Source: Hyphomicrobiales bacterium (GTDB lineage: Bacteria > Pseudomonadota > Alphaproteobacteria > Rhizobiales > Rhizobiaceae). Taken from it: 64,000 bases of DNA. The translations under genes and the position numbers were made by a program. The DNA lies in contig UCIV01000003.1 of NCBI GenBank assembly GCA_900472575.1, forward strand, positions 225,230-289,229, written 5' to 3'. Shown here piece after piece: positions 16,098-25,541 of this stretch (the first letter of the stretch is position 1; each line of letters opens with the position of its first letter). The notes under the pieces were generated by a model. The model worked only from the letters and a program-made list of their open reading frames with translations, had not been told where the DNA came from and ran no database searches.

Positions 16098-16640
16098 ATG
16101 ACCGAGATTCTTTCCATTCCCGTCAAGCGTACTGACGGGAGCGAGACAACGCTTGCCAGCTACAAGGGGCAGGTCATGCTGGTCGTGAACGTCGCTTCCA
16201 AATGCGGGCTGACCAAGCAGTATGAAGGTCTGGAAAAGCTCTATGAGGACAAGAAGGACAAGGGGTTTGTCATCACGGCCTTCCCGGCCAACAATTTCAA
16301 GGGTCAGGAACCCGGCACGGATGCCGAGATCGTCGAATTCTGCCAGCTGACCTATGACGTGAAATTTCCGATCTTCTCGAAGATTTCGGTGAAGGGCGAG
16401 GGCAAGCATCCGCTCTACAAGGCGCTGACCGGCTCAGGTGTCGCGACGACCGGCGACGGCCCGATGAAGGAACGGCTGAGAGGTCATGGCATGGAGGTTG
16501 CCGATGACGCGGAGATCGTCTGGAATTTCGAGAAATTCCTGATCGGCCGCGACGGCAAGGTGGTTGGGCGTTTTGCGCCGGATGTGACTGCCGATGACAG
16601 CCGGTTGGTCGAGGCTCTCGATCGCGAACTGGCAAAATAG
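16098..16640 (+). CDS. glutathione peroxidase family protein (Cys type)
   Basis: A 180-residue thiol peroxidase of the GPx fold. The catalytic cysteine is in VVNVASKCGLTKQYEGLE (residue about 36), the tryptophan-bearing WNFEKFLIGRDG is present, and the second conserved block reads FPANNFKGQEPG in place of the usual FPxNQFxxQEPG. A possible resolving cysteine occurs in EFCQLTYDVKFPIF. Such bacterial enzymes generally use thioredoxin or glutathione to reduce hydroperoxides. It is monocistronic, 65 bp after the siderophore ATPase and before a good terminator. Confidence 0.93.
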   Translation: MTEILSIPVKRTDGSETTLASYKGQVMLVVNVASKCGLTKQYEGLEKLYEDKKDKGFVITAFPANNFKGQEPGTDAEIVEFCQLTYDVKFPIFSKISVKGEGKHPLYKALTGSGVATTGDGPMKERLRGHGMEVADDAEIVWNFEKFLIGRDGKVVGRFAPDVTADDSRLVEALDRELAK

Positions 16641-16649
16641 CGGGAATAA

Positions 16650-16674
16650 AAAAGGGCGCCTCAGGCGCCCTTTT
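16650..16674. terminator. bidirectional rho-independent terminator
   Basis: GGGCGCC (16654-16660), loop TCA, GGCGCCC (16664-16670), with an A-run before and TTTT after; it serves the peroxidase gene and, in reverse, the terC-like gene ending at 16682. Confidence 0.9.
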
Positions 16675-16681
16675 CCTTGGA

Positions 16682-17452
16682 TCAATGCAGTTTGTTGGTG
16701 CCGCCTTTGGCCTTGTTTTTGGCCTTGGCGTTTCTGGACCACATGTTGAGCATCTCGACCAGAGCCGAGAAGGCCATGGCAGCGTAGATGTAGCCCTTCG
16801 GCACGTGGACGCCGAAACCTTCTGCGATCAGTGTCGCACCGATCATCAGCAGGAAGCCGAGCGCCAGCATGACGATGGTCGGGTTACGCTCGATGAAGTT
16901 GGCGAGCGGGGTGGCTGCAAGCAGCATGACGGTGACGGCTGCGACGACGGCGACGATCATGATCGGCAGGTGCGGGGTCATGCCGACCGCAGTAATGATA
17001 CTGTCGATCGAGAAGACGAGGTCGAGGATCAGGATCTGCACGATGGCCGCGCTGAAGCTCATCTTCACCACTTCCGCGCCGGCACCAACGAGGTCTTCCT
17101 TGTGATCGATGGTGTCGACCGAGTGATGGATTTCCTTGGTTGCCTTGTAAACGAGGAACAGACCACCGGCGATGAGGATCAGGTCCTTCCAGGAGAAGGG
17201 CTGGCCGAAAACCTCGAAGATCGGGTTGGTCAGCTGGACGATCCAGGCGATCGTGCCGAGCAGGCCGAGGCGCATGATAAGCGCAAGGCCGATACCGATC
17301 TTGCGTGCCTTCTCGCGATGCTCAGGCGGCAGCTTGTTGGTCAGGATGGAAATGAAGATCAGGTTGTCGATGCCGAGCACGACTTCCATGACCACGAGTG
17401 TTACGAGCGCTACCCAGGCCCCCGGGTCTGCTAAGAGCGCTGCTATGTCCAT
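16682..17452 (-). CDS. TerC family integral membrane protein
   Basis: A 256-residue polytopic inner-membrane protein with about seven helices. The two conserved acidic motifs of the TerC/Alx family are visible: [13 protein letters not shown] near the N-terminus and [13 protein letters not shown] in the middle; they are thought to handle a divalent metal, Mn2+ in better-studied relatives. A charged loop between helices ([20 protein letters not shown]) and a basic tail ([12 protein letters not shown]) are present. It is monocistronic and convergent with the peroxidase gene. The tellurite link of the family name should not be assumed. Confidence 0.92.
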   Translation of the reverse strand: MDIAALLADPGAWVALVTLVVMEVVLGIDNLIFISILTNKLPPEHREKARKIGIGLALIMRLGLLGTIAWIVQLTNPIFEVFGQPFSWKDLILIAGGLFLVYKATKEIHHSVDTIDHKEDLVGAGAEVVKMSFSAAIVQILILDLVFSIDSIITAVGMTPHLPIMIVAVVAAVTVMLLAATPLANFIERNPTIVMLALGFLLMIGATLIAEGFGVHVPKGYIYAAMAFSALVEMLNMWSRNAKAKNKAKGGTNKLH

Positions 17453-17559
17453 CCATGTCTCCTGTTTTCAATCAAAGGCGGTAAATGCCCGCCGCATTTG
17501 GGGGCTTTCAGCCTAAAAACAAGAGGAGGTTGCGCCTATCAAACGACAATTTGCTTAGT

Positions 17560-18255
17560 TCAGACGACCTTGGCGATCACGGATTTGTTATCCGATGCAT
17601 AAGCTGCCATGAAAACGCGGATGGCGCCGCGTATAACACGTTCAATCTCCTGTCGCGACGGTGGCTCTGGCATCGTACCGAAAAGGCGGAATTTGAAGAA
17701 GCTGCCGCTGACAAGATCAAGGAACTGGCCGGCGGCGAGATCGAGATCGTCGATCTCCAGCGTGCCGGCGGCGACGCCCTGACCCAGATAATCGTGCAGG
17801 ACCGTTCTCAGGTTCTGTGGGCCGCGGAAAAAACGGGAACAGAGATCGGGCATGCGTTCACGAACCCCGAGCACTGTGCGCATCGCGGTGACGACCTTTT
17901 CGTCGGTCATGTGTTCGAGAAAGGTGACGCCGAATTCGTAAAGGCCCTTTTCGATATTCTCGCTTTTGGCCAACACAGTCCTCATGGAGCCGAGAAAGGC
18001 CTCGCGTTCCATCTCGACCATCGCGACGAAGAGGTCTTCCTTGTTGGCAAAATAGACATAGATCGTCCCTTTTGAGACGCCTGCCTCCCGGGTAATGTCA
18101 TTCATGCTTGCTGCATCAAAACCCATGCGCATGAAAACACGCTTGGCACCGTCGAGGATCTGCTCGCGCTTTACGGGGTCCTCGCCCGCTGCAAAGCGGC
18201 CGGATACCTTCACGGTTTCCTTAAGCAAGACCTTTTTTAACCCTTTCGGCGTCAT
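17560..18255 (-). CDS. TetR family transcriptional regulator
   Basis: A regulator of about 231 residues. The helix-turn-helix is REQILDGAKRVFMRMGFDAASM followed by DITREAGVSKGTIYVYFANKEDLF, a textbook TetR N-terminus, with the basic KGLKKVLLK segment before it. The open frame begins at 18315, but that extension is encoded by an operator palindrome at 18278-18293, so a start at 18255 (GGAAAA site) or 18264 is preferred. It is divergent from an EmrA/EmrB-type pump with two matching operators between, so it most likely represses both directions. Confidence 0.9.
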   Translation of the reverse strand: MTPKGLKKVLLKETVKVSGRFAAGEDPVKREQILDGAKRVFMRMGFDAASMNDITREAGVSKGTIYVYFANKEDLFVAMVEMEREAFLGSMRTVLAKSENIEKGLYEFGVTFLEHMTDEKVVTAMRTVLGVRERMPDLCSRFFRGPQNLRTVLHDYLGQGVAAGTLEIDDLDLAAGQFLDLVSGSFFKFRLFGTMPEPPSRQEIERVIRGAIRVFMAAYASDNKSVIAKVV

Positions 18256-18277
18256 TTTTTCCATTTCCAACTTTTTT

Positions 18278-18293
18278 CGAACCGGTTGGTTCG
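18278..18293. promoter_or_regulatory. TetR operator 1
   Basis: CGAACCGGTTGGTTCG: 6-bp arms CGAACC/GGTTCG around four bases, just upstream of the preferred tetR start. It pairs with the like site 60 bp away. Confidence 0.75.
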
Positions 18294-18337
18294 ATCTGGA
18301 CTTGATATGTGGCAAAGAAGGCTCTATGTCAACGCTC

Positions 18338-18353
18338 CGAACTGATCGGTTCG
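18338..18353. promoter_or_regulatory. TetR operator 2
   Basis: CGAACTGATCGGTTCG has the same arm plan as operator 1 with one arm mismatch, exactly 60 bp downstream on the emrA side. If the emrA-like gene started at 18326 this site would be inside its coding sequence. Confidence 0.7.
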
Positions 18354-18388
18354 ATTGGTTTCAACCTCCTTCAACGACGGTTATACCC

Positions 18389-19594
18389 ATGACGGCTTCT
18401 AAAAATGCCGGCGCTCTGCGCACAGTAAAAAGCGATGACATCGACGTGAGCAAGACGCAGGAGCAGGGCGATGCAAGCCCTGCTGCGGCTGAGGCTAGTC
18501 CGGCTGCGCCGGCACAGTCGCAGGCTCCTGCCCAGACGGCAGATGCACCGAAGAAAAAGAAGCGCGGTTTCGTGCTTCCGGTTGTCGTGCTTGCGCTTCT
18601 CGCCGGTGGTGCGTGGTATGGCTATGAATGGTGGACCACCGGCCGTTTCATGGTGTCGACCGATGACGCCTATATCGAAGGCGACATCGCCACGATTTCT
18701 CCGAAGGTCACGGCTTTCGTTGCCAAGGTGAATGTGGTTGCCAACCAACAGGTGAAGGCAGGCGACGTATTGGCCACGCTTGACAATGGTGACTATCAGA
18801 ACGCGCTCGATCAGGCCAACGCGGCGATCGAGACCGAAAAGCTGTCACTCTCGCGCATCGATGCGCAGGTCGAAGGTGCGGAAGCCAGTCTTGCACAGGC
18901 ACAGGCTTCGAAGGTAGCGCTCGAAGCCGCCGTTCGTGGCGCAGAGATCACCCAGAAGCGCCAACAGGAACTTGCCACCAAGTCGGTCGGCACGGCTGCC
19001 GATCTCGATAGCGCCAATGTGGCTCTTGATCAGGCTCATGCCAATCTTGTCGGTGGCGAGGCGGCGATCAAGTCGGCCCAGGCCAATATCACCATCCTCG
19101 AAGCGCAGCGCAACGAAGCTGAAAGCTCTATCCGAACGCTGGAACTGCAGCGTGACAAGGCGGCCCGCGATCTCTCTTTCACGGTGCTCAAGGCTCCTTA
19201 TGACGGTGTTGTCGGTAACCGCTCGGTTCAGGAAGGCGATCTCGTTTCGCCGGGCCAGCGGCTGATGGCGCTAGTTCCGACCCGCCAGCTCTATATCGAT
19301 GCCAACTTCAAGGAGACCCAGATCCAGCATCTGGAGCCGGGTTCCAAGGTGAAGGTGCATGTCGATGCCTATAGCGACGACCCGATCACCGGCACGGTGG
19401 AATCGATCTCGCCGGCTTCCGGTTCGGTCTTCTCGCTGCTGCCGCCTGAAAATGCGACGGGTAACTTCACCAAGATCATCCAGCGCGTTCCGGTGCGTAT
19501 TGCGCTGCCGCAGGATGCTCTCGATACGGGTCGCCTTCGGGCTGGCTTAAGTGTCGTGGTCGATGTCGATACGCGCACCGCGCCGAAGAACTAA
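18389..19594 (+). CDS. emrA: HlyD/EmrA-type membrane fusion protein of a multidrug pump
   Basis: A 401-residue periplasmic adaptor. After an acidic, Ala/Pro/Gln-rich cytoplasmic lead and a KKKKRG stop comes one transmembrane helix (FVLPVVVLALLAGGAWYGYEWW, split). Then come the barrel-sandwich half STDDAYIEGDIATISPKVTAFV, a long coiled coil (about residues 130-245) and the second half DGVVGNRSVQEGDLVSPGQ. It links inner-membrane EmrB to an outer-membrane channel. The start is ambiguous: 18389 keeps the operator outside the gene, while ATG 18326 has the better ribosome site (AAGAAGG). It precedes the MFS pump gene by 58 bp. Confidence 0.9.
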   Translation: MTASKNAGALRTVKSDDIDVSKTQEQGDASPAAAEASPAAPAQSQAPAQTADAPKKKKRGFVLPVVVLALLAGGAWYGYEWWTTGRFMVSTDDAYIEGDIATISPKVTAFVAKVNVVANQQVKAGDVLATLDNGDYQNALDQANAAIETEKLSLSRIDAQVEGAEASLAQAQASKVALEAAVRGAEITQKRQQELATKSVGTAADLDSANVALDQAHANLVGGEAAIKSAQANITILEAQRNEAESSIRTLELQRDKAARDLSFTVLKAPYDGVVGNRSVQEGDLVSPGQRLMALVPTRQLYIDANFKETQIQHLEPGSKVKVHVDAYSDDPITGTVESISPASGSVFSLLPPENATGNFTKIIQRVPVRIALPQDALDTGRLRAGLSVVVDVDTRTAPKN

Positions 19595-19652
19595 CAGCCG
19601 ATTGTCCGGCTCCTCGTCAAACAGGCCCTGAGCGAAGGGCGGAGGTGGTCCC

Positions 19653-21254
19653 ATGGCTGGGAGCGCAACAACAACTGCAGGATCAGTGCCGGCCGCTTCC
19701 ATGCCGGCAGACGAGCCAATGGATCGGAGAAAGCTGATTGCTTTCTTCGCCATGGTGCTCGGCATGTTCATGTCGATCCTCGATATCCAGATCGTCTCGG
19801 CTTCGTTGTCTGAAATCCAGGCGGGCTTGTCCGCCGGTTCGGACGAGATCGGCTGGGTGCAGACATCCTATCTGATCGCGGAGGTCATCATGATCCCGCT
19901 TTCGGGTACGCTCGCGCGGATCATCTCGACACGCTATCTCTTCGCCGCTTCCGCTGCCGGTTTTACGGTTGCCAGCGCGCTCTGCGCCACGGCGACGAAT
20001 ATCGATCAGATGATCGTTTATCGCGCCATTCAGGGCTTTATCGGCGGGGGCATGATCCCCTCGGTATTTGCGGCTGCCTTCACCATTTTCCCGCCGTCGA
20101 AGCGCGCCATCGTCTCGCCGATCATCGGTCTTATCGCGACACTTGCGCCGACCATCGGCCCGACTGTCGGCGGCTATCTTTCCCACGCCTTCTCCTGGCA
20201 CTGGCTGTTCTTGGTCAATATCGTGCCGGGCATCATCGTTACTGTGGTTGCGTGGAATTTCATCGACTTCGATAAGCCCGAACTGTCGCTTTTCAAAAAG
20301 TTCGACTGGTGGGGACTAGCGTCGATGGGCGTGTTCCTCGGTGCGCTGGAATATGTGCTGGAAGAAGGTAATTCCAACGACTGGTTTAACGACCACCTGA
20401 TCGTCATCGGCGCGATCGCTTCGGCTGTCGGCGCCATGGTGTTCTTCTATCGGGCATTCACTGTCGAGTTTCCAGTGGTGGACCTGACGGCGTTTGCGAA
20501 CCGAAATTTTGCGCTCGGGTCGATCTTCTCCTTCGTCATGGGGATCGGGCTTTACGGGCTGACCTATATCTACCCGGTCTATCTGAGCCGCGTGCGTGAT
20601 TATGACAGCCTGATGATCGGCGAGACGATGTTCGTCTCGGGTCTGGCGATGTTCTTCACTGCGCCGATCGCGGGCAAGCTGTCGACGATCATGGACCTGA
20701 GAGCGATGATGGTGCTGGGCTTCGTTAGCTTCGGCGCTGGCACCTATATCATGACCGGGATTACCGTGGACTGGGATTTCTACGAGCTGTTCGTCCCGCA
20801 GATCCTGCGAGGTTTCGGCCTGATGATGTGCATGGTGCCGATCAACAATATTGCGCTCGGCACGCTGCCGCCCGCCCGTATCCGCGGCGCATCCGGCCTG
20901 TTCAACCTGACGCGTAACCTCGGTGGCGCGGTGGGGCTGGCCATTATCAGCACTGTGCTGTCCAACCGTCAGGACGTGCATTACGAGCGGCTGCGCGAGC
21001 ATCTGGACTGGGGCAATCCGACGGCTGTCGACCAGTTGAACAGCATGACCTCCAATCTCAACGCAGCCGGACTGGATGGTGCCACCGGCGCAATCCGGCA
21101 GATGGTCAATCTTGTTACGCAGCAGGCCGTCGTAATGTCGTTCAGCGACGTCTTCCTGATCCTCACCGTGCTGTTCGGATTGATGGTGCTGGGGGTCGCG
21201 ATGATCGAGAAACCTTCGCCGCAGATCACAGGGCGAAGTGGCGGCGGTCACTGA
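19653..21254 (+). CDS. emrB: EmrB-type DHA2 family MFS efflux pump
   Basis: A 533-residue, 14-helix proton-driven drug exporter. The motif LDIQIVSASLSEIQAGLSAG in helix 1 is the DHA2 form of motif D1, followed by EIGWVQTSYLIAEVIMIPLSG, RAIQGFIGGGMIPSVFA (motif C-like area) and GPTVGGYLSHAFSWHWLF. The start has a GGAGG site at good spacing. Together with the EmrA-like adaptor it forms a tripartite pump, controlled by the divergent TetR. Substrates cannot be read from sequence. Confidence 0.93.
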   Translation: MAGSATTTAGSVPAASMPADEPMDRRKLIAFFAMVLGMFMSILDIQIVSASLSEIQAGLSAGSDEIGWVQTSYLIAEVIMIPLSGTLARIISTRYLFAASAAGFTVASALCATATNIDQMIVYRAIQGFIGGGMIPSVFAAAFTIFPPSKRAIVSPIIGLIATLAPTIGPTVGGYLSHAFSWHWLFLVNIVPGIIVTVVAWNFIDFDKPELSLFKKFDWWGLASMGVFLGALEYVLEEGNSNDWFNDHLIVIGAIASAVGAMVFFYRAFTVEFPVVDLTAFANRNFALGSIFSFVMGIGLYGLTYIYPVYLSRVRDYDSLMIGETMFVSGLAMFFTAPIAGKLSTIMDLRAMMVLGFVSFGAGTYIMTGITVDWDFYELFVPQILRGFGLMMCMVPINNIALGTLPPARIRGASGLFNLTRNLGGAVGLAIISTVLSNRQDVHYERLREHLDWGNPTAVDQLNSMTSNLNAAGLDGATGAIRQMVNLVTQQAVVMSFSDVFLILTVLFGLMVLGVAMIEKPSPQITGRSGGGH

Positions 21255-21287
21255 GCGTTCAGCGAAAATTTCAGGAAACCACCGCCG

Positions 21288-21323
21288 AAAAGGGGCCGTT
21301 ACCGCAGGGTGACGACCCCTTTT
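21288..21323 (+). terminator. rho-independent terminator after emrB-type gene
   Basis: AAAAGGGG (21288-21295) pairs with CCCCTTTT (21316-21323), with an inner CGTTACC/GGTGACG stem, and a T-rich tail follows. It insulates the pump operon from the LacI gene. Confidence 0.85.
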
Positions 21324-21353
21324 CAGTTTCGTTTCCCGATCGCCGTGATTTTC

Positions 21354-21369
21354 TGATTTACGTACCTCA
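21354..21369. promoter_or_regulatory. LacI-family operator upstream of the LacI gene
   Basis: TGATTTACGTACCTCA matches the perfect palindrome before xylA (23973-23988) except for TT in place of GG. It lies 34 bp before the regulator's start codon, consistent with autorepression. Confidence 0.75.
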
Positions 21370-21402
21370 AAAACTGAGATAGGACGCTTCACGGAGGAAT
21401 TC

Positions 21403-22428
21403 ATGAAGCCCACCGTCTATGATATCGCGCGTAGCGCAGGCGTCAGCCTAGCGACGGTCGATCGCGTTCTCAATGGTCGGCCCGGTGTGAGGCATGTTAC
21501 CCGCGAGCGCGTCGAGCAGGCGATCTCCAGTCTTGGCTACGTGCGCGATGTGGCGGCGGCCAATCTGGCCAAGGGACGGACCTATTCCTTCGTCTTCGTG
21601 CTGCCGAATTACGACAATTCCTTCATGATCGGGATCCGTGACGAGGTTCATGCCGCAATTTCGCGGTCTGGCGCGGAGCGCACGCAAATCCGTATCGTGG
21701 AAGTGCCCCCCTTCGATGCCGCGGCCTTGGCGGACGCGCTCAATCATATCGTTCCCGACAGGCCCGACGGGGTTGCCTTCGTCGCCGTCGAGGGGCACGA
21801 AGTGCATGCCGCATTGGCAGGGCTGAAGGATGCCGGCATTGCGGTTGTCACGCTCGTATCCGATCTTCCCGGATCGGAACGGGATCATTTCGCCGGTATC
21901 GACAATCATGCGGCGGGACGCACGGCTGCCAATTTGCTCGGCCGGTTCACCGGTGGGCGCGACGGCAGGATCGCCGTCATTGCCGGGTCCATGTTGGTGC
22001 GCGACCATCGTGAACGTCTGGAAGGTTTTCTGGCGGTCATGGGCGAGAGTTTTGCGCGGCTCGATGTACTACCGGTGATGGAAGCGCGGGATAATCCGGC
22101 GCTTACGGCCGAAGTCGTTTCGGCAGCGTTGGGGCGTTATCCCGATATCATCGGCCTTTACAGTCTTGGCGCGGGTAATCGCGGCATGGTGCATGCGCTG
22201 CGCGAGGTCGCTCGCGAGGCACGGCCTGTGGTGGTCGCTCACGAACTGACCGGAACGACGCGTGCGGCGCTTGCCGAAGACCTCATCGATGCCGTGCTCA
22301 ATCAGGATGCCGGCCACGAGGTTCGCAGCGCGATCCGCGTGCTGAAGGGCAAGGTTGAGGGCCTGTCGGTGATTGCCGCGCAGGAGCGTATCCGTATCGA
22401 CATATTCCTGAAGGACAACATGCCCTGA
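21403..22428 (+). CDS. LacI family transcriptional regulator (probable xylose-regulon repressor)
   Basis: A 341-residue regulator. The N-terminal helix-turn-helix with hinge is KPTVYDIARSAGVSLATVDR followed by VLNGRPGVRHVTRERVEQAI, and the rest is a periplasmic-binding-protein-like sugar domain (TYSFVFVLPNYDNSFM…, FAGIDNHAAGRTAANLL). A strong GGAGGAATTC ribosome site precedes ATG 21403. It is 22 bp upstream of xylB on the same strand. Palindromes of the type TGAGGTACGTACCTCA stand before it, before xylA and before the 28.4-kb sugar operon, so it is the likely repressor of all three; xylose or a derivative would be the inducer. No experimental link is available here. Confidence 0.9.
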   Translation: MKPTVYDIARSAGVSLATVDRVLNGRPGVRHVTRERVEQAISSLGYVRDVAAANLAKGRTYSFVFVLPNYDNSFMIGIRDEVHAAISRSGAERTQIRIVEVPPFDAAALADALNHIVPDRPDGVAFVAVEGHEVHAALAGLKDAGIAVVTLVSDLPGSERDHFAGIDNHAAGRTAANLLGRFTGGRDGRIAVIAGSMLVRDHRERLEGFLAVMGESFARLDVLPVMEARDNPALTAEVVSAALGRYPDIIGLYSLGAGNRGMVHALREVAREARPVVVAHELTGTTRAALAEDLIDAVLNQDAGHEVRSAIRVLKGKVEGLSVIAAQERIRIDIFLKDNMP

Positions 22429-22450
22429 AGGCAGGATGAAAGGACAATAC

Positions 22451-23905
22451 ATGTATCTCGGTCTCGATCTCGGCACCTCCGGCGTCAAAGCGATGCTGAT
22501 CGACGGCGACCAGAAAATCATCGGCTCGGCGAGCGGTGCGCTTGAGGTTTCGCGCCCGCATTCCGGTTGGTCTGAGCAGGATCCGGCGCATTGGGTTCGT
22601 GCCTGCGAAGAGGCGATTGCCGGCCTCAAGGCCGCGCATCCGGCGGAGCTTTCGGCGGTGAAGGGCATCGGCCTTTCTGGCCAGATGCATGGCGCGACAT
22701 TGCTCGATGCCGAGGATAATGTGCTGCGGCCGTGTATTTTGTGGAATGACACGCGTTCCTTCCATGAGGCGGCAGAACTCGATGCCGATCCGCGTTTCCG
22801 TGCGATCACCGGCAACATCGTGTTTCCCGGCTTTACCGCGCCTAAACTCGCCTGGGTGAAGAAAAACGAGCCGGAGATTTTTGCCAAGGTCGCCAAGGTG
22901 CTTTTGCCGAAGGATTATCTGCGCCTCTGGCTGACGGGCGAGTACATTTCCGAGATGTCGGATTCGGCCGGTACGTCCTGGCTCGATACGGGCGCGCGCA
23001 AATGGTCGTCTGAACTTCTTGCCGCGACCGATCTTTCCGAAGCTCAGATGCCGTCTCTGGTCGAAGGGACCGATCAGGCCGGCAAGCTACGCGGCGAACT
23101 GAAATTCAGATGGGGTATCTCCGGTGAGGTCGTGGTGGCCGGCGGGGCAGGCGACAACGCCGCTTCGGCCTGCGGCATGGGAACGGTGAAGGAGGGGCAG
23201 GCATTCGTGTCGCTGGGCACGTCCGGCGTGCTGTTTGCCGCCAACGGATCCTACCTGCCAAAGCCGGAAAGCGCCGTTCACGCTTTCTGCCACGCATTGC
23301 CGAAGACATGGCACCAGATGGGCGTCATCCTGTCGGCGGCCGATGCAATCAACTGGCATGCGAAGGTGATGGGCAAATCGGCTGCAGAACTGTCCGGCGA
23401 ACTCGGGGATACGCTGAAGGCGCCGACCGGTGTCACCTTCCTGCCCTATCTTTCGGGTGAGCGCACGCCGCACAATGATGCCGTTATCCGCGGTGCGTTT
23501 ATCGGCCTCGAACACGAGTCCAGCCGCGCCGTTCTGACCCAGGCAGTGCTCGAAGGCGTGACCTTCGCGATCCGCGACAATCTCGAGGCGCTGAAATCCG
23601 CCGGGACCTCGATTTCCCGCGTGACGGCGATCGGCGGCGGTTCGCGCTCGCGTTACTGGCTGTCCTCGATCGCAACCTCGCTTGGCGTTCCCGTCGATAT
23701 TCCGGCTGACGGAGATTTTGGTGCGGCCTTCGGTGCTGCCCGACTCGGTCTGATTGCGGCAACCGGTGCCGATCCGGTTTCGGTCTGCTCCGCCCCGAAG
23801 ACGGAAGCGACGATCGAGCCGGTTTCTGCGCTGTCTAATGCCTATGAGGCTGCCTATTCGCGTTACCGCGCTGCCTATCCGGCAATCCGGGCGATTGCCG
23901 GCTGA
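22451..23905 (+). CDS. xylB: xylulokinase
   Basis: A 484-residue FGGY-family sugar kinase, the same length as the E. coli enzyme, which phosphorylates D-xylulose to xylulose 5-phosphate. The N-terminus MYLGLDLGTSGVKAMLID is the first phosphate-binding motif; GLSGQMHGATLLD and ILWNDTRS are strongly xylulokinase-like; GAGDNAASACGMG and AIGGGSRSRYWLSSIA mark the second domain. The start at 22451 has an AAAGGA site; an in-frame ATG at 22436 would add five residues. It forms a unit with the upstream LacI gene and the downstream xylA. Confidence 0.95.
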   Translation: MYLGLDLGTSGVKAMLIDGDQKIIGSASGALEVSRPHSGWSEQDPAHWVRACEEAIAGLKAAHPAELSAVKGIGLSGQMHGATLLDAEDNVLRPCILWNDTRSFHEAAELDADPRFRAITGNIVFPGFTAPKLAWVKKNEPEIFAKVAKVLLPKDYLRLWLTGEYISEMSDSAGTSWLDTGARKWSSELLAATDLSEAQMPSLVEGTDQAGKLRGELKFRWGISGEVVVAGGAGDNAASACGMGTVKEGQAFVSLGTSGVLFAANGSYLPKPESAVHAFCHALPKTWHQMGVILSAADAINWHAKVMGKSAAELSGELGDTLKAPTGVTFLPYLSGERTPHNDAVIRGAFIGLEHESSRAVLTQAVLEGVTFAIRDNLEALKSAGTSISRVTAIGGGSRSRYWLSSIATSLGVPVDIPADGDFGAAFGAARLGLIAATGADPVSVCSAPKTEATIEPVSALSNAYEAAYSRYRAAYPAIRAIAG

Positions 23906-23971
23906 TTTTATCGGGGAGGGGGAAGCCCCTCCCTCAAAACCGGGCCGGAATGGACGTATTTTCGGCCTGCA

Positions 23972-23989
23972 ATGAGGTACGTACCTCAT
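23972..23989. promoter_or_regulatory. perfect 18-bp LacI-family operator upstream of xylA
   Basis: ATGAGGTACGTACCTCAT is a perfect palindrome 38 bp before the xylA start. The right-hand TACGTACCTCA recurs at 21354-21369 and 28308-28323. Confidence 0.85.
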
Positions 23990-24026
23990 CTTTGTTCAGA
24001 GAAGGCTTTCCAAGGAGGAAACACAT

Positions 24027-25337
24027 ATGAGCACAGGATTTTTCGGCGATATTTCGAAGATCAAATACGAGGGGCCGGACAGCACCAATCCGCTGGCCTA
24101 TCGCTTCTACAATCCCGATGAGATCGTTGCGGGCAAGCGGATGGAAGATCATTTGCGCTTCGCGATCGCCTACTGGCACTCGTTTGCCTGGGAGGGCGGC
24201 GACCCCTTCGGTGGGCGCACCTTCGATCGTCCGTGGTATGGCGACGAGATGGCTAAGGCCAAGCTGAAGGCCGATGTCGCTTTCGAAATGTTCTCGCTGC
24301 TCGGTGCGCCTTATTACTGCTTCCACGATGCCGACGTGCGTCCGGAAGGCAAGACTTTTGCCGAGAACACGAAGAACCTCAACGAGATCGTCGATTACTT
24401 CGCAGGCAAGCAGGAAGAGACCGGCGTAAAGCTGCTCTGGGGCACGGCGAACCTGTTCTCCAACCGCCGCTTCATGTCCGGCGCCTCAACCAATCCGGAT
24501 CCCGATGTGTTTGCCTATTCGGCTGCGACCATCAAGACCTGCATGGACGCGACGATGAAGCTCGGCGGGGAGAACTATGTTCTGTGGGGTGGCCGCGAAG
24601 GTTATGAGACGCTGCTCAATACCGACCTGAAGCGCGAATTCGACCAGATGGCGCGGATGCTGCATCTCGTCGTCGAATACAAGTACAAGATTGGCTTCAA
24701 GGGTCAGATCCTGGTCGAGCCGAAGCCACAGGAGCCGACCAAGCACCAGTACGACTACGACGTCGCGACTGTTTACGGTTTCCTGAAGAAGTACGGTCTG
24801 GAAAACGAAGTGAAGATGAATATCGAGCAGGGCCATGCGATCCTTGCCGGCCATACATTCGAGCACGAACTGGCGCTTGCCTCTGCTCACGGCATCTTCG
24901 GTTCGATCGACATGAACCGCAACGACTACCAGTCGGGCTGGGATACCGACCAGTTCCCCAACAATGTGCCGGAAATGGCGCTGGCTTATTACCAGGTTCT
25001 GCTGGCGGGCGGCTTTACCACCGGCGGTACGAACTTCGATAGCAAGCTGCGTCGCCAGTCGATCGATCCAGCAGATCTTCTGATTGGCCATATCGGCGGC
25101 ATGGATTGCTGCGCCCGCGGCCTGAAGGCTGCTGCCAAAATGGTGGAGGACGGTGCATTGTCGAAGCCGCTCGCCGACCGTTATGCGAAGTGGGACAGTG
25201 CGGATGCGCAGAAGATGCTGCGCGGCGAATTGAAGCTCGAAGAGATCGCCGCAAAGGTGGAGCGCGAAAACATCAATCCGGAACCGAAGTCCGGCCGCCA
25301 GGAATATCTGGAAAACGTCGTCAACAGATACGTCTGA
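24027..25337 (+). CDS. xylA: xylose isomerase
   Basis: A 436-residue class II xylose isomerase that interconverts D-xylose and D-xylulose in a metal-dependent TIM barrel. Signatures visible: [35 protein letters not shown], the metal-binding [35 protein letters not shown] and [20 protein letters not shown]. It starts at 24027 behind AAGGAGG. It is 121 bp after xylB, with its own operator in the gap, so it can be transcribed separately. Confidence 0.97.
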   Translation: MSTGFFGDISKIKYEGPDSTNPLAYRFYNPDEIVAGKRMEDHLRFAIAYWHSFAWEGGDPFGGRTFDRPWYGDEMAKAKLKADVAFEMFSLLGAPYYCFHDADVRPEGKTFAENTKNLNEIVDYFAGKQEETGVKLLWGTANLFSNRRFMSGASTNPDPDVFAYSAATIKTCMDATMKLGGENYVLWGGREGYETLLNTDLKREFDQMARMLHLVVEYKYKIGFKGQILVEPKPQEPTKHQYDYDVATVYGFLKKYGLENEVKMNIEQGHAILAGHTFEHELALASAHGIFGSIDMNRNDYQSGWDTDQFPNNVPEMALAYYQVLLAGGFTTGGTNFDSKLRRQSIDPADLLIGHIGGMDCCARGLKAAAKMVEDGALSKPLADRYAKWDSADAQKMLRGELKLEEIAAKVERENINPEPKSGRQEYLENVVNRYV

Positions 25338-25363
25338 TTGCGGGCTTGACCGGAACAGGCCGA

Positions 25364-25395
25364 CATATGGCCTAGGGGAAACCCCGGGCCATATG
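25364..25395. terminator. hairpin after xylA
   Basis: CATATGGCC (25364-25372) pairs with GGCCATATG (25387-25395), with inner GGGG/CCCC. No long T-run follows, so it may be a processing or rho-assisted end. Confidence 0.6.
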
Positions 25396-25541
25396 CTGTT
25401 CAAAACGGGGCAAGCTTCTGTTGCAGCAACGGCATTCCGGTATGATAATTACGCTCTTTTCGACCCAAACTTCAGTGAATGGCTGCTGAGATCGGGTGGA
25501 AGCCTTCCCGGTTTCGGAGCCTTGTTCCAAAGGAGCCAACC

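Noticed and set aside
17453..17559. Possible manganese (yybP-ykoY) riboswitch before the TerC gene
   Set aside because: The 107-nt gap lacks the conserved loop sequences of that riboswitch class as far as I can read, and it is short for the full fold.
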